From Chaetoderma sp. LZ-2023a (Eukaryota; Mollusca; Caudofoveata; Chaetodermatida; Chaetodermatidae): DNA of 64,000 nucleotides. Below the pieces are notes generated by a model. It was not told the origin of the DNA and made no database searches. It saw only the letters and a list, made by a program, of their open reading frames with translations. The DNA lies in contig CM067371.1 in NCBI GenBank assembly GCA_034401795.1, positions 84,786,783 through 84,850,782 of the forward strand, in the 5' to 3' direction. Below are positions 43,230 through 54,784 of the stretch, in pieces (position 1 is the first letter of the stretch; each line of letters opens with the position of its first letter). Made by a program: the position numbers and the translations under genes.

Positions 43230-44078
43230 GTATGAACTAAATGCACTTACCATATGAACAAGTATCTATACCTGCTTATGTTTAACGGTCAACACGGACA
43301 AAACAGGCCTTGTAGAGGCTTTGAGAAATGCTGATTTACGGGATAAATGAATACTATATTTGAAATCTTACCACTAACATGCCTGGCTCGGTAACTGAAC
43401 ATAGTCATTCCAGTGAGACGTTTGCAAAAATGGTTGATATTATTACACTAGTGTAATGCAATGGCAAGATTTTTTATTCATTGACTGATACATACAATTT
43501 CGCTGGTGGTAATATTATTCGGCAATTGGCATACATTGTTAAATAAATAAATAAATCTATATCCTGTAAAATTTTATCGTTACTCAGAATTCTGAACAAA
43601 AGTAATTCATGATTACACTTTAGATATAATTAGATGGAACTTTTACAGCCTGGATAAGTATAGGTATGTATCCAAACTGTTACAGCTCAACAAAGGCCTA
43701 TTAGGCTTGTTAACGGGTGACATACTTTCGGATCTACCTTGATTGTTAAATAAAAAAACCAATGTTGCTAGTCCGCAACAAATGATAGCATCATATACAC
43801 AAAATTATGATGTAAGTAAGGCAAACACACCCCTCCGGTCATGAACCAGATGCATGATGTCATACTTAGCAAGCCTACAGTCAAAAATGATGATGACGAC
43901 AATGACGACGATGATGACGAATAGAAATCTAAAGCGAAAAGCTATTCCATTTTCAATCATATACATGTAACTTCAGTTTTTATCCACACTGTTCGAAACA
44001 ATATCTATATGTATCATCACCACATATAAGCATCTTCCTTACACATTATTGCTATTGTTTCTTGCTGCCTTCAATCAG
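43230..44078 (+). other. kinesin intron 11
   Basis: A degraded PAL-A lies near 43320-43440, and an imperfect (GATGAC)n-like tract at 43888-43921. No gene is seen. Confidence 0.5.
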
Positions 44079-44147
44079 CTATAGCTCTGCAAATGGTGTT
44101 GATCCAAAGAAGTTGTTAGCCGAGATGCAGAAGGAGGTGATGTCGAG
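44079..44147 (+). CDS. KIF17: kinesin coding exon 12
   Basis: Reads SYSSANGVDPKKLLAEMQKE then VMS and AG of the next codon. Acceptor CAATCAG|CTA; the chosen donor TCGAG|GTGTGG gives the phase required by exon 13. An alternative donor 11 bases earlier (AAGGAG|GTGATG) would leave exon 13 out of frame, so it is not preferred. Confidence 0.75.
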
Positions 44148-45926
44148 GTGTGGTAGCCATTTCTTTTTTACACTTATAATCACGTTCATAATCAATTGCT
44201 ATGACATGCATGACAGACCACAATGCACTGCACTTTGTTTTATATTGCTATCCTGTCTCCAATGGCATGTCACATAAAATTATGGCATGTAATTAACCAC
44301 CTGCCCCCTCATCATTATGATACTTGAATCAATTCATGTCAATAATAGGCTAGCCTCAAGTACCTACCTACATCTGGATCTACATGGGTAACCATCAAAA
44401 CAAAGCCTATGGTTTTGCTTCAGCGCGTCTGTCTACAATTGAGAGACATTGCCATGGTAGTGTTAGACTTTTAAGTGATAGGTGGGGATAGTCAGAGATT
44501 ATCCGATTTTATTATTTTCCTGTTTAATTTTTAACTTGCATTATTGTGGTCTTTATCTTGCACACCCATCTCAATGGATAGAGATTTATTGCGTTTGCTT
44601 TTTCTGTGTATTTATTTATATATCCCTGTCTCCCTACTATCTCTCCCTCCCACCCTCTTCATCCCATCCCATCCTATCCGTAGCTCCATCCATCCATCCA
44701 TCCATCCATCCAATCAATCCTATCCATTCATTCATCTATCTATCCGTCGAGGCCCCGAAAACTTTTGGGATCAAGCTGTAAACGGTCACTATATGTGGTC
44801 TCACAATTGCATCTGCTTTATTAAGCTTGTCTTGATAAAACTTGACCCACAAGTGGAGCTTGGGATACGCACCATACTCCCACAAGTGACATAATATGTT
44901 TAACAGATTATACCAAAGAATGAAGCGATCCATCTGCTCTGTCACTCAACTGTCTAACATAATTATCAAAATACATCACTTGTTAGCTGACATCCCAGTC
45001 AAATGATGTATGTCTGAAACAAAAGGGGCAAAAATATGAATATAACCATCTGAATTGTAGCTTTTTTGGTGAATTTACAATTTTATAAACCTTCACTTGA
45101 AAATAATTTGACTAGAAGTTGTTGCTGCCTACCCAGTCAAATTAGCTTCACTATATTACACATATAGTACACATATGTACCTGCATAGTTACCTTGAAAT
45201 TGAGATTCTGTGAATGCAGGGTTCAAAGGGTTAGAAATATCTGTTGATGCTACAATGGATGATTCCAGTTTATCCATCAATCATATAACGTCAAAATCAA
45301 CTATGTCATGTGTAGGATGACATCATGATGAATTACATCATAAATGACATAGCTAAGTTCATCACAGACGCTTAATTGATGATGGGCTAACCGTAGTACG
45401 AATTGTATGTCTACTATTTAATAACCATGCTGTTGAATATTTTCGAAACTGATTTGACTGGGCATTGTTGCTGCCATATTCAGCATCTTACCTGTATTGT
45501 TTTCTGGAAATTGATAGTCAGGGAGTTTGAGTTTGGCGAAGTGTGGGTGGAGCTTAGCTAAAGATGCACGGAGCATAGCTAAAACTGGATTCCTCCATTT
45601 ATCTGTTCTTTACTGTATCAACATGTTTTGGGCCTCACAAACCAGGGAACCCTGAGTAAGTTTCATCTTGATAAACATGGGTCCAGGCCATAAAATTGTA
45701 CGTGAATGAAACGATTGCTTCCCTTGAGGTTATCCAAATTGAAATCACCATGAACAATATTTTGTTCACCATAATACCTAGCAGGTAACCCATAAACAGT
45801 CACGACAACATGTAATTAAACTACAGTAACACTTACCGAACATTTGTCTGATGCATAATAACTGTTATATTTTGGATATTTTGAAAATAATTTGACTGGA
45901 AGCCATTGCTGCCTTGGGCAGCAATG
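44148..45926 (+). other. kinesin intron 12, part before the DIRS insertions
   Basis: (TCCA)n tract at 44689-44712 inside a C/T-rich stretch (44620-44750). A PAL-B half is near 45100-45150. A family-G copy lies at about 45253-45600 (GGATGATTCCAGTTTATCC … AAACTGGATTCCTCC inverted ends). The left half of a PAL-B palindrome ends at 45926 (GGAAGCCATTGCTGCCTTGG), where element B begins. No gene is seen. Confidence 0.55.
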
Positions 45927-46110
45927 TTTCACATCAAGAGTATACTTACCACCCTGATGCTCTATGATATTTCCTAAATATCGACCTAGCTTCAATAATA
46001 CTCAGAATTAAAAAGAAACCGCCCCCACTGGGCAGGTTACTCAACTGACAGTCCAGCGGATGTGCGGCCCAAACTCGCGCATGCATGGGGCTGTCTCATT
46101 CTCTTCTTAA
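45927..46110. repeat. left ITR of element B
   Basis: Inverse of 58990-59209: shared blocks TTTCACATCAAGAGTATACT, ACCACCCTGATGCTCTATGA, GGCCCAAACTCGCGCATGCA and GGGGCTGTCTCATTC. Confidence 0.85.
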
Positions 46111-46205
46111 AATATTGACCTGCCATTGCAACACGCTTTCTAGCCTTGCTTTTGCTTTCTATCTTTTTGAAGTTGTTTTTACAACTTGTTTTGACTGATA
46201 TTAGT

Positions 46206-46256
46206 ATGTCTGACGCTGCCAAGTCACCGGAGGATGCTCCCGGTCCAAGCCATCTG
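46206..46256 (+). CDS. candidate first exon of B gag
   Basis: ATG at 46206 opens MSDAAKSPEDAPGPSHL, acidic and Pro-rich, ending at CATCTG|GTTTAC in phase 0. Position just inside the left ITR, charge and phase match the candidates in A2 (4370) and C (52623). The donor is weaker than theirs. Confidence 0.4.
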
Positions 46257-47031
46257 GTTTACTTTAGTAAATTTATTAATAAAAAAATTGCGTGTTGACT
46301 CGGATGGTGTTTCCGGGATTCGCGCTAACTCGTGAATATGTCTTTATTAGGCTAATTCTTTTTTAGGGAGACCTATATATTAGCTAACGCATGTTGTGCT
46401 TTGTTTTTCAGACACATGAGCTGATATTTGAAGTGTATCCTTTATTTTGAACAATATTTATACTTAGTTTCTGGGTCCATCTAATTTATTATGAGTTTGC
46501 AGAGGGAATTATTACCATAAGAAGTAATTTTTCCACATTCTCCCCCCCAGCACAGGGTTTGGATTCAGGATCAGGTATTCCTGTTGTTCATCAGACTTCA
46601 CTTGTCCTCAGGAGTCATCTTATGAGGTTTATTTAGGAGAGAGAAAAATTTTCAGTCATTTCAAATTTTTTTTAGAAATTTTATGACTGAGTGTTGAGTT
46701 ATTTATCTCTCTTGATGGTTTGCATAGGGTCATTGTGTTTATAAAGTTCAACTACTAATGTATCTTTGTTTTGAGCTTTGAAGTCTAAAAATTCACCTCT
46801 CAAGTATTCAAGTTCAAATACTAATGTCTCCCTTGTCTTCTTAAAGAATTATAAGACGTTTTTAGGATTTGTTTACCTTTTGCCAGGCCTATAGTTTATC
46901 TCTATGGCCCTTGGCTTATCCTTTTCATTTGATGGTCAATGTTTTCCTTATGGATCTTATTGGCCTTCTGCAATTGGTTTTTTGGTTCATCATAACTAAA
47001 AACTAATTGTTTCCGTTTTGTGTCGTTTCAG
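46257..47031 (+). other. probable phase-0 intron in B gag
   Basis: 775 bases with a pyrimidine-rich 3' end TTGTGTCGTTTCAG|AGA. No coding frame is seen inside. Confidence 0.4.
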
Positions 47032-48920
47032 AGAGTAATTGAGAACAAATGTCATTCCTGCCACCGTTTCGTGAAGGCCCGTTTTTTCCGTCATGACTGC
47101 ACTAGGTGCAGTATGTGCGGGCCCCTTCTAAATTGCCATGTGTGTGAGTCGTGGCCGGTGGAGGTTATGACTGACTTTTTAAATCAAGAGGTGAAAGACT
47201 GGGCGGCAGATGAGAAGAGGCATCTGGAAAAAGAGTGTGGTAAGAAGAGGAAGGCATCCATGCCAGACATGGAAGCCTTCCATCTTGAAATGATGGGAGA
47301 AATGATGGGAGAAATGAAGAAGACAATCGCATATCTTGTCCCGGAGTTGCTTCGCAGCTTGCTTCCCAGTTCAGCTTCATCATTGTCTTCTCCAGGACAG
47401 AGTGTTCCCATCTCTGGGTCTGGTTCTCTTAGCAACCCAGTTTTCGTTATAGACCCAGAGACGGCTCCTGTTGGTCCTGTGCTGAGACTTGCCTCGCCCG
47501 TGGACCCGGGAGCGAAAGCCATGGCCTCGGGCACTCACTTATCGAGTGCTCTAGAGCAGCCTAAGGCTAAGGGTATCAGTGCCTCACGCGATACCCCTCC
47601 TGCCCAGGCCGAGCTTGATCCATTTTCAAGCTTGTCGTCTAATCTTTCTGGGCAGGAAGAAGAGGACACTGTTATGGCCTACCGATGAGCCTATGGCCAT
47701 AGAAATGGATACCCATGGGTAACCTTTTTCATGGAACTACTTTTTCGGGAGTAGGTTTCACGGTTCAACGGCTAGGAGCCGATGACCATCCATACCGTAT
47801 CCCTCGGCTTGCTGAGAGTTACCGTGAGGAAGGCCCGGACTATTACGTCATGCATTTAGCCCCCCATGACGCCGTAGATCTGGCTCCTGGAATAGCCACA
47901 GCATTAGCCATGCCGGCCCTTGCGGGTCTGTATGGCTTCCCTGGCTATACAGGAGTATCTTCAGCTCCGGCTATTACCCCACCAGTGAATGTGGTTGAGG
48001 ACAATGGTGGCCTTAGGCTAGTCGAACATTCACAGGTGGCCACCGAGGAGGACTGGCTGGATGCTTGCCAATGGATGGTGAGCATCAAGCCGGAACTCCA
48101 GGTGGATCCACCAGCCTCCCAGCGGGACCAGCGCCCGTGGTTGGGAGGAAAGCTGGTGACGAACACCATGCCATCTCTGCCATATGCGGAGCATATCATT
48201 GATATGTTTGCTGCGGCAGAGACGTCCATTCAGCCGAAGGGACGCCGTGCGAAGACCCCTCATGAGGTGGCATGGCGCTGCCGTATAAGTTCTGATCTGT
48301 ATTAGAAGTATGGCATCGTCCCAAAGCCTTGCACGAATCACCGAGCGGCTTTGTGCGAAGACACACGGCCTGGGTCACAGTCTGACACGGGACCCTTGTG
48401 CGCTACCACCCTGCGCAATGCTAATTCCGTGCTGCGGGACACGGAGGAAAGTACGAGAGAAGCCATCTCGGCTCTCTCGCATGTTTCCCAGCTGCTACAG
48501 GGCATAGTAGCAGCATCCGTGGCCTGCCAAACTCCTCCTCTTTCAGTCCAGAGAGCCATCCAGCATGGCATTAACCTGGCTCTGGACTGCATGACGAGAT
48601 CCGTAACCAGGAGTTTACGAGCGAGGTGCACTTTTGCTCTTAACAATTTGTACCCCTCGCAAAACCTGTACACTCGGCTTCTTCGGATGCCGATGGCAGG
48701 TCCAGGGTTGTTTGGAGGCGAAGGATGCCTGCACCTCCAACAAACCGTAAACCTGGTGAACAACCAGAGGGTGCTGTGTGAGCAGTTTGAAGTGCTCCAC
48801 AGGGAGCGTGTTCGAACAGCGCCCCCCCCCCCCCCTGCCTACCACCCTCAGCAGGCTAGAGGTGGTGGATGCCTTGTCAGAGGCCAACCACCTATGCAGC
48901 GTCGGCCACTGCAAGATTAG
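47032..48920 (+). pseudogene. B gag-like gene with Cys/His motif
   Basis: After the acceptor the frame reads RVIENKCHSCHRFVKARFF, then the motif C-x2-C-x10-H-x-C-x2-C-x2-C-x5-C-x2-C-x2-W (47050-47154), probably zinc-binding. A helical, Met/Glu-rich stretch (EMMGEMMGEMKKTIAYLVPE) and Ser/Pro-rich linker follow to a TGA at 47686-47688. The next parts lie in shifted frames: 47715-48305 (TEEDWLDACQWMVSIKPEL) and 48351-48920 (RNANSVLRDTEESTREAISA, GPGLFGGEGCLHL). The GP.LFGG block matches A2 and C. Frameshifts and stops make it non-functional. Confidence 0.75.
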
Positions 48921-49029
48921 CGTAAGCCAGCTAGGGGGTAGCGCAGGCTCCTCCAGCGCAACCCGCCAGACAGCCCGCATACTGAGGTGCGCGTGGCACT
49001 GCTAGAGGAGCGCTGGGCTCTGGTTGTGG

Positions 49030-50950
49030 CTCTCACAAAGACCACACTAGTGCTGCTCGGACAGCGACCAGAGACAGGGCTTCTCTTGCACTTCTCGGGT
49101 GCACCTCAATCCTTAGGCGCACCCGTGGGAGGCCGTCTGGCCTTCCACATGCAAGAGTGGGAGCGGGTTACTCAGGCCTGCTCAATCTTGCGATGGCTTT
49201 CAGTCGGTTACCATCCAGACTGGATTTCAAATCAACCATTGCGCCTGTCTCTGGTTCCGATCTGGACTCAAAATCCAAGAGATCCAGATCAACGGTTGTG
49301 TATGAGGAAGAAATTCAGTCCGTCATACTAAAACACGCTATTCAACCCGCACAAAAATGTCTGGGCTATAATTCAACCGTGTTCCTAGTGACAAAAAGCA
49401 CTGGAGGGTGGAGACCAATTCTCAACCTCAAGCCTCTCAACAGGTTTATCCTCACACCAAGTTTCAAGTTGGCAACTGTAAGAACGGTGAGGGCAGGATT
49501 GAGGAAGGGAATGTGGACAGCATCAATAGATCTAAAGATGCCTATTTTCACATTCCCATTGCTAAAGCTTTCATCGGTTCCTGAGATTTGCATTCCAGGG
49601 CCGCCAATGGGAATTCAGGGTTCTCCCATTTGGTATATCGATGGCTCCTCGGGTTTTCACTTGAGTGGTCAAAGCTATGACATCATACCTCCGCAGGAGA
49701 CACAGCAATCCACACGTACAAAGACGACTGGCTGTTAAAAGCACACAATCAAGAAAATCTATCAGCAAATCTGGAGATAGTTTTGGAAACTCTTACAGAT
49801 CTAGGCTGGATAATCAACTTTCAAAAATCAGAGCTGACTCCATCCCAGAAGTTTGTTTACCTGGGCATGTTCTTCGATCTAGAGATAGGGTATGTTTACC
49901 CATCTCAAGAGAGAGTAGAAATACTCATCTCAGTCATACAGTCAGTGTGCAACAGTCGTCATGTCCTGGCATGGGTCTACTTGAGAATGTTGGGGTTTAT
50001 GGTTTCTTTGGAACCAGTCATTCCACAGGCAGCCTTATGCCGGCGGCCGATCCAGTTAGTTCTCATGATACAGTGGACCCAGAGTACGGGTTTCCTGGAC
50101 TCAAAGGTGTCAGTGTTGGAACCTCATATTCACCACCTTCAATGGTGGATGAAGAGAGAAAATCTCCTGGCGGGGGTAGCGTTGTCACCTCCCATCCTCA
50201 GTTAACGATGTACACAGATGCATCAATGGAGGGATGGGGAGCTTGTCTGGAAGAAAACAAAGTATCAGGGCTTTGGAATCTGGATCAGTCAAAAGAACAT
50301 ATCAATCTGCTGGAAATGCGAGCAGTAGTCTTAGCCATGGAACATTTCCTACAGAAGGTCAAGGGCAAGAGTGTTCTGGTTCGATCAGACAGTACAACAG
50401 TAGTGACTTACATAAACCGTCACGGCGGAATGAAGTCACCCAGTCTGTATGATAACATGGAAACTGCTTTGCTGGTGCCTAGATCATGGGATTGCCCTGA
50501 AAGCAGTTCATATTCCGGGAAGGCTAAATCTATTAGCAGACTCATTGAGCCGAAGAATGAGCATTCTTCCCACGGAATGGCAACTAAATCAATGTGTGGC
50601 GGATCGTCCGTTCAACCACTGGGGCAAGCCCAACATAGATTTATTTGCAACGAACAAGAATGCGAGGATGACGACGTACGTCTCTCCGATTCCAGATCCG
50701 AGTGCTATCGCAATAGATGCATTAGCTATCAGCTGGGAGGGAATGTATGCATATGCATTCCCGCCAGCAATTCTGATTTCAAAAGTTCTCCAGAAAATCA
50801 GGCAGCAGGAATGACAAGTGATTCTGATCGGCCCAAATTGGCCAAGCCAATCATGGTATACGGATCTGTTGGACCTTCTGGTCTGCAATCCTGTTCCTCT
50901 GCCTCTGATGGACAACATAATCTTCCAGGGCAAGGCCTTGCACAACAACC
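49030..50950 (+). pseudogene. B RT - RNase H - MT-like polyprotein
   Basis: RT blocks: VTKSTGGWRPILNLKPLNRF, GLRKGMWTASIDLK, then after a shift FHIPIA… and LPFGISMAPRVFT, then a catalytic block that reads TYKDDW, so the usual YIDD is YKDD. The thumb is in 49783-50205 (KSELTPSQKFVYLGMFFDL). RNase H: TMYTDASMEGWGACL, LLEMRAVVLAMEHF, LVRSDSTTVVTYINRHGG. LADSLSR and the MT-like part follow in a shifted frame (50449-50814: NIDLFATNKNARM, YAYAFPPAILI) and run on to about 50950. There are at least four frame breaks. Confidence 0.83.
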
Positions 50951-50954
50951 CGTC

Positions 50955-51888
50955 AATGTTCCAATTGACTGCGTGGATGTTGTCAAGGACTCCGCAGTTA
51001 AGGAGGGTATTTCTGAGCAAGCAGCCATGTTTATGGTAAAAGCCAGAAGGGGGTGTCAGCCTCCAGAGCATATAATTATAAAATCAACAGATTTGCTGAA
51101 TGTGCTAAAAAAGATGGCTTAATCCAATGGATGCATCTATTCAGGTAGTAGCCGATTTCCTCTGTCACCTTTTTTATGCCTATATCCTCAAGCTTAACTC
51201 TATTGCTGGCTACAAGTCAGCTTTAATGTCAGCCAGTCTTGGAATTTATCGTTAATACTTCAAGTATTAGCAGATAAACCCTTTGAACCACTAAGCTTCA
51301 TTTCCATGAAGATGTTGATGCTTAAAACAGTTTGTCTGATTGCTGCAGCTTCAGCCAGACGAAGAAGTGATACATGCTTTGTCAGCAGAGCCAGACAGTT
51401 TTGTGGTTACAGGGGAAGGCCTTAGGCTTCTACCTAGAGTTAACTTTATGGCGAAAAAACAGTCTTTAAAATACCCTGGTCAGCCTATAGTTTTACCCAC
51501 TTTGACTAGGTTTGATCCGAATTCAAAGGCTTGGTGTCCTGTCCGTGCATTAACACGTTATAAACAATGTACAGAGGAATGGCGGACATACCCTAGTGCT
51601 TTATGGCTATGGTACAATGAACCCCATGGGAGAGCTTCTAAAGATTCCATTTCTAGGTGGATTGTGGAATGTATCCAGCATTGCCACAAAGCCGCCACGG
51701 GAAAACAAGTTGACATGGCCAATGCTCACAGTGTCCGTGGCGTAGTGACATCCATGGCTCTGTTTAGCGGAGTGCCGGTGGATGACATTATGTCAGGAGC
51801 ACAATGGCACTGTGAGTCTAGTTTTACAGATCATTGCCTCCGTGACACGTCAAATCCGCTTGCCTTATTGATTTTACATAAATGTTAA
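50955..51888 (+). pseudogene. B tyrosine recombinase, catalytic Tyr replaced
   Basis: The N-terminal core-binding part is degraded (KEGISEQAAMFMVKARRGC, about 50999-51055). The catalytic end at 51340-51888 is open: SLKYPGQPIVLPTLTRFDPN, AHSVRG (HxxR), AQWHCESS, then FTDHCLRD. A2 has DYY and C has DFY at this place, so the nucleophilic Tyr is Cys here. Strand cleavage would be impossible, independent of the frameshifts. Confidence 0.82.
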
Positions 51889-52376
51889 ATCTATATATAT
51901 TTGTAAATATTGTATATAAGGCCGTTGACTCACACACAGTGCAATTTGTGGGGGGATCCCCGCTTTTCTGTACGGTACCTATCATCGCCAGTGGTGATTA
52001 AAGGGAATCACGTCAAAATAGGTTAGTCCTATATTTGGTGATGGTTATTTTTTTGTCACTTCTTTATTACTTACTAAAATGGTGATGGTTTTTGTGTTCT
52101 TTGTGGTTCCATCTGAGAGTATACAAAATGAAGCTTTCGTCCGATGTCTTATAGTACTTTAGCACAAGTACATAGAGAGCGTATAGGACATTAAGGTCAT
52201 CGCTCCCTCTTTAAAAGAGGGGTGGGGGGTGGGGCGCGGATGTTAAACGGTCATTACTCTCAACATCGGTCATGTTGTCCGATGTCCAACTCATTTCCTG
52301 ATTGTGTTTACATATGCAATTTCAGATGTTTTTTGTGCTCCAAAAGCAAAAGAGTTTGCTCTTTCAGGGATGAGCC
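51889..52376 (+). other. B 3' region before the element C insertion
   Basis: Noncoding. A G-rich tract at 52218-52238 (GAGGGGTGGGGGGTGGGGCG) has four G runs of at least three within 21 bases when flanks are counted, in the same relative place as the G runs of A1, A2 and C. Confidence 0.55.
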
Positions 52377-52545
52377 ATTCTACTTCGAATAATACTTACC
52401 ATTATCTAGTCTAGCTCAAAATAAACAATTAAAACTCTGCACTCTCCTGGTCCTGCCCATACTGTGTCCGGGAATACCATAGCCGCAGGTACCGAGTCAA
52501 TTCCCAATCACAGTCAGATTCGTCTATTTTGCTGACTTGTGAAAG
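52377..52545. repeat. left ITR of element C
   Basis: Inverse of 58582-58780: shared blocks ATCTAGTCTAGCTCAAAATA, CTGGTCCTGCCCATACTGTG and CCGCAGGTACCGAGTCAATT. Confidence 0.87.
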
Positions 52546-52622
52546 TCACGTTTTCTAAGCTCGTTAAAATTCTCAATTTTAAACGGAATTCAGCGTTGTT
52601 GGAGTGTTCTGTTACTGGCATC

Positions 52623-52655
52623 ATGGAAGAGAAAGGGAAATCATCGCAGGGGCAG
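52623..52655 (+). CDS. candidate first exon of C gag
   Basis: MEEKGKSSQGQ followed by CAG|GTTGTATC, the same donor string as A2. Phase 0 to the acceptor at 52908-52909. It lies about 80 bases inside the left ITR. Not proven. Confidence 0.5.
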
Positions 52656-52909
52656 GTTGTATCAATCTAGAATTTATACATTCATGCCGTAATGACTGTT
52701 TGAAATTTCCTTAAATTGGCACATTGTTTTAAAATGGTAGCCATTGTTGGAGTCGCCCGGTACCCGTTAACTCTTTAGGCTTATCCGGGTACTCGGTTAA
52801 TTTCTCTTGCGACTCGGTTCCTTCCAAGATGGATGCGCCCTTAGCAAAGATGGCGACGCCCATGATTAATGTTTTCGCTTTGCGTTTTAATTCTTCTCTG
52901 TGTTCGCAG
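52656..52909 (+). other. probable phase-0 intron in C gag (254 bp)
   Basis: Acceptor TTAATTCTTCTCTGTGTTCGCAG|AAA has an excellent pyrimidine tract. The last 81 bases are also open in the downstream frame (ATG at 52829), so an unspliced gag starting at 52829 is an alternative. Confidence 0.45.
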
Positions 52910-54784
52910 AAAGCCAAGAACCAGGACACGTTGTGCCACAAATGCAACAGGTTCATGAAGCGCAAGTACTCGGGTCATCATTGTGTGGCTTGCTGGAAGT
53001 GCAAGGTGGGAAGTCCGTGTGATGTGTGCGCCAAGTGGTCGTCGGAAATGGTGGCTGAATTCGATCGTGATCGTCATGCGCGCTTGGAGAGAATCGTGAG
53101 GGACAAGGCGGCCAAGCTGGATCAGGCGTCGATGAGAGGACTGGAAGGTCGTCTGAACGAGCGTATGGATTCAGCATTGGGCGTATGGGCGGCCCAGTTC
53201 AAGGCAATGTTTGAGTCCTTGCAGTCCATGATCCCGACGATGCGGGCTGGTGCAGGGCAACCTTTAGGTGGGCCGGCTAGTTCTGCGGAGGGACAAGCAC
53301 TTGTCCCTTCTCTGACCTTGGCTCAAGAGCCGACGGCGGAGGGGGAAGATCTTCTAATGGAAGATTCCGGTATGCCGGATATTTCGCTGACGGCCATGCC
53401 TAGTACATTCCAGGGATCTCCCTCGGGATTTGTACGGGTTTGCCAAACGGGTGGTGATGTCTACGTTCCGTCGGGCATTTTCCACTCGGATTTCGTTCAA
53501 CCTGCGTTGTCATTGGAGCCGTGTTTTGCGGTTCCTAGCGGCATCCTGGCGGCGTTAGGTGCGGCTCCTCTCGGAGTGCCGGCATCTACCGTGGTAAAAG
53601 CGGCTGTAGTCCTGCCTCCCGTGCGGGAGCCAATGGACTGCGGTGAATCCGTGTCCGGCGATTCGTTGGACACCGGTGCCGCTAGTAGTCGGGCTATGGA
53701 CACGCCTCATGTTGGTAGAAGAGCGGGCCATAGCTCTCAGCATGGATCGTCGGTGGCCTACTCATCCAAGAAGAGAAGGAGGATGAAAACGGTAGTCCAT
53801 TGATGGATGAGTCCGCTTTCCGCACCGAAGCCGAATGGGTGCAGGTCCTTGGCTGGATGTCCGACCGTCTCAGGTTGGCATCGGATCAAGGATCTCAGCA
53901 CGATCCGGCGATGGAACGGATGTCAGAGCGAGCGGCTAGCGCTCTGTCAAGTGGCTCTTCGGCCATGCCAACGCTCCCTTTGGACACGCAGACTTCCGAC
54001 ATGTTGGAGGTTGCGGCATATCGTCTGGTTCAGCCAGTGTATGCGTTGCCCAAAGCCCCAAAGGGGATAAGGAGTAGGGTCCATTTTCTGGAGCTGGCCT
54101 ATCATCAGTATGCCCGGGTTCCATGGCTTTCCATCGGGGAGCGAGAGGCGCTGAATAGGCCGTTGGCTGGAAAATCTAAGGGGCGTTCTCGTCCCTTAGT
54201 TTCCCAAGCCAATAAAGATCTGTTTAATGAGCTGACGCTCATTGAAGATGCGGTGAGGGCAGCCATGGCTGAGCTCTCGCACGGATGTAGCGCGGCGGAA
54301 GGTGGACAAGTGCCAGAGGCTGCTCCCGGAGTTGTTTGGGACACCATGCGCTTGTCCCAGGGTTGCCTGGCCAGGGTGATCACCAGATCGTTGGCGGAGC
54401 GACGGAGAATGGTTCTCGATTGTGTAGAGCCAGGACCTGAGATCTTCTGTGCCTTTCATTGATCCAGGCTTGTTCGGCGGCTCGGCACGGCAAGCCTTAT
54501 CCAAGGTCGCGTCAATGGTTGCTGAGCAGGAAGTAGTCGGCAAGTCATGGAAGTCGACTAAGAGGACACAGCCACAGCAGTCCTACAAACAGCATCGGCA
54601 CGAGCAGCAGAGGCAGCGCCAAAGATCGCCCTTCTGTCCTTCTGGCCGTGATGTCCATCGGGCATCCGGATCACAGGGACCTGGCGGTTTGTCCTCATAC
54701 AAGTCCTCTAAGGATAGCCATGGCGGCGGTTCCGGGCCGTCATATTCCAAGAAGCCGCGGGGCGGCCGTGGAGGCCGGTCCTGA
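52910..54784 (+). pseudogene. C gag-like gene with Cys/His motif
   Basis: KAKNQDTLCHKCNRFMKR opens into C-x2-C-x10-H-x-C-x2-C-x2-C-x5-C-x2-C-x2-W (52934-53038), identical in spacing to B. A charged helix follows (EFDRDRHARLERIVRDKAAK). The first frame ends …YSSKKRRRMKTVVH at TGA 53801-53803, which overlaps an ATG as TGATG. The second frame runs 53803-54462 (FRTEAEWVQVLGWMSDRLRL … RSLAERRRMVLDCVE) and a third 54449-54784 (FIDPGLFGGSARQALSKVAS, basic Gly/Arg/Lys-rich tail). The 54440 break is a decay frameshift. The TGATG could be decay or a genuine termination-reinitiation overlap. Confidence 0.78.

Noticed and set aside
44137-44147. Earlier donor AAGGAG|GTGATG for kinesin exon 12
   Set aside because: It would put exon 13 out of frame; the donor at 44148 keeps the frame through exons 13 and 14.
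44482-44894. Overlapping plus-strand frames of about 100 codons
   Set aside because: Built largely from the (TCCA)n low-complexity tract; no domain.
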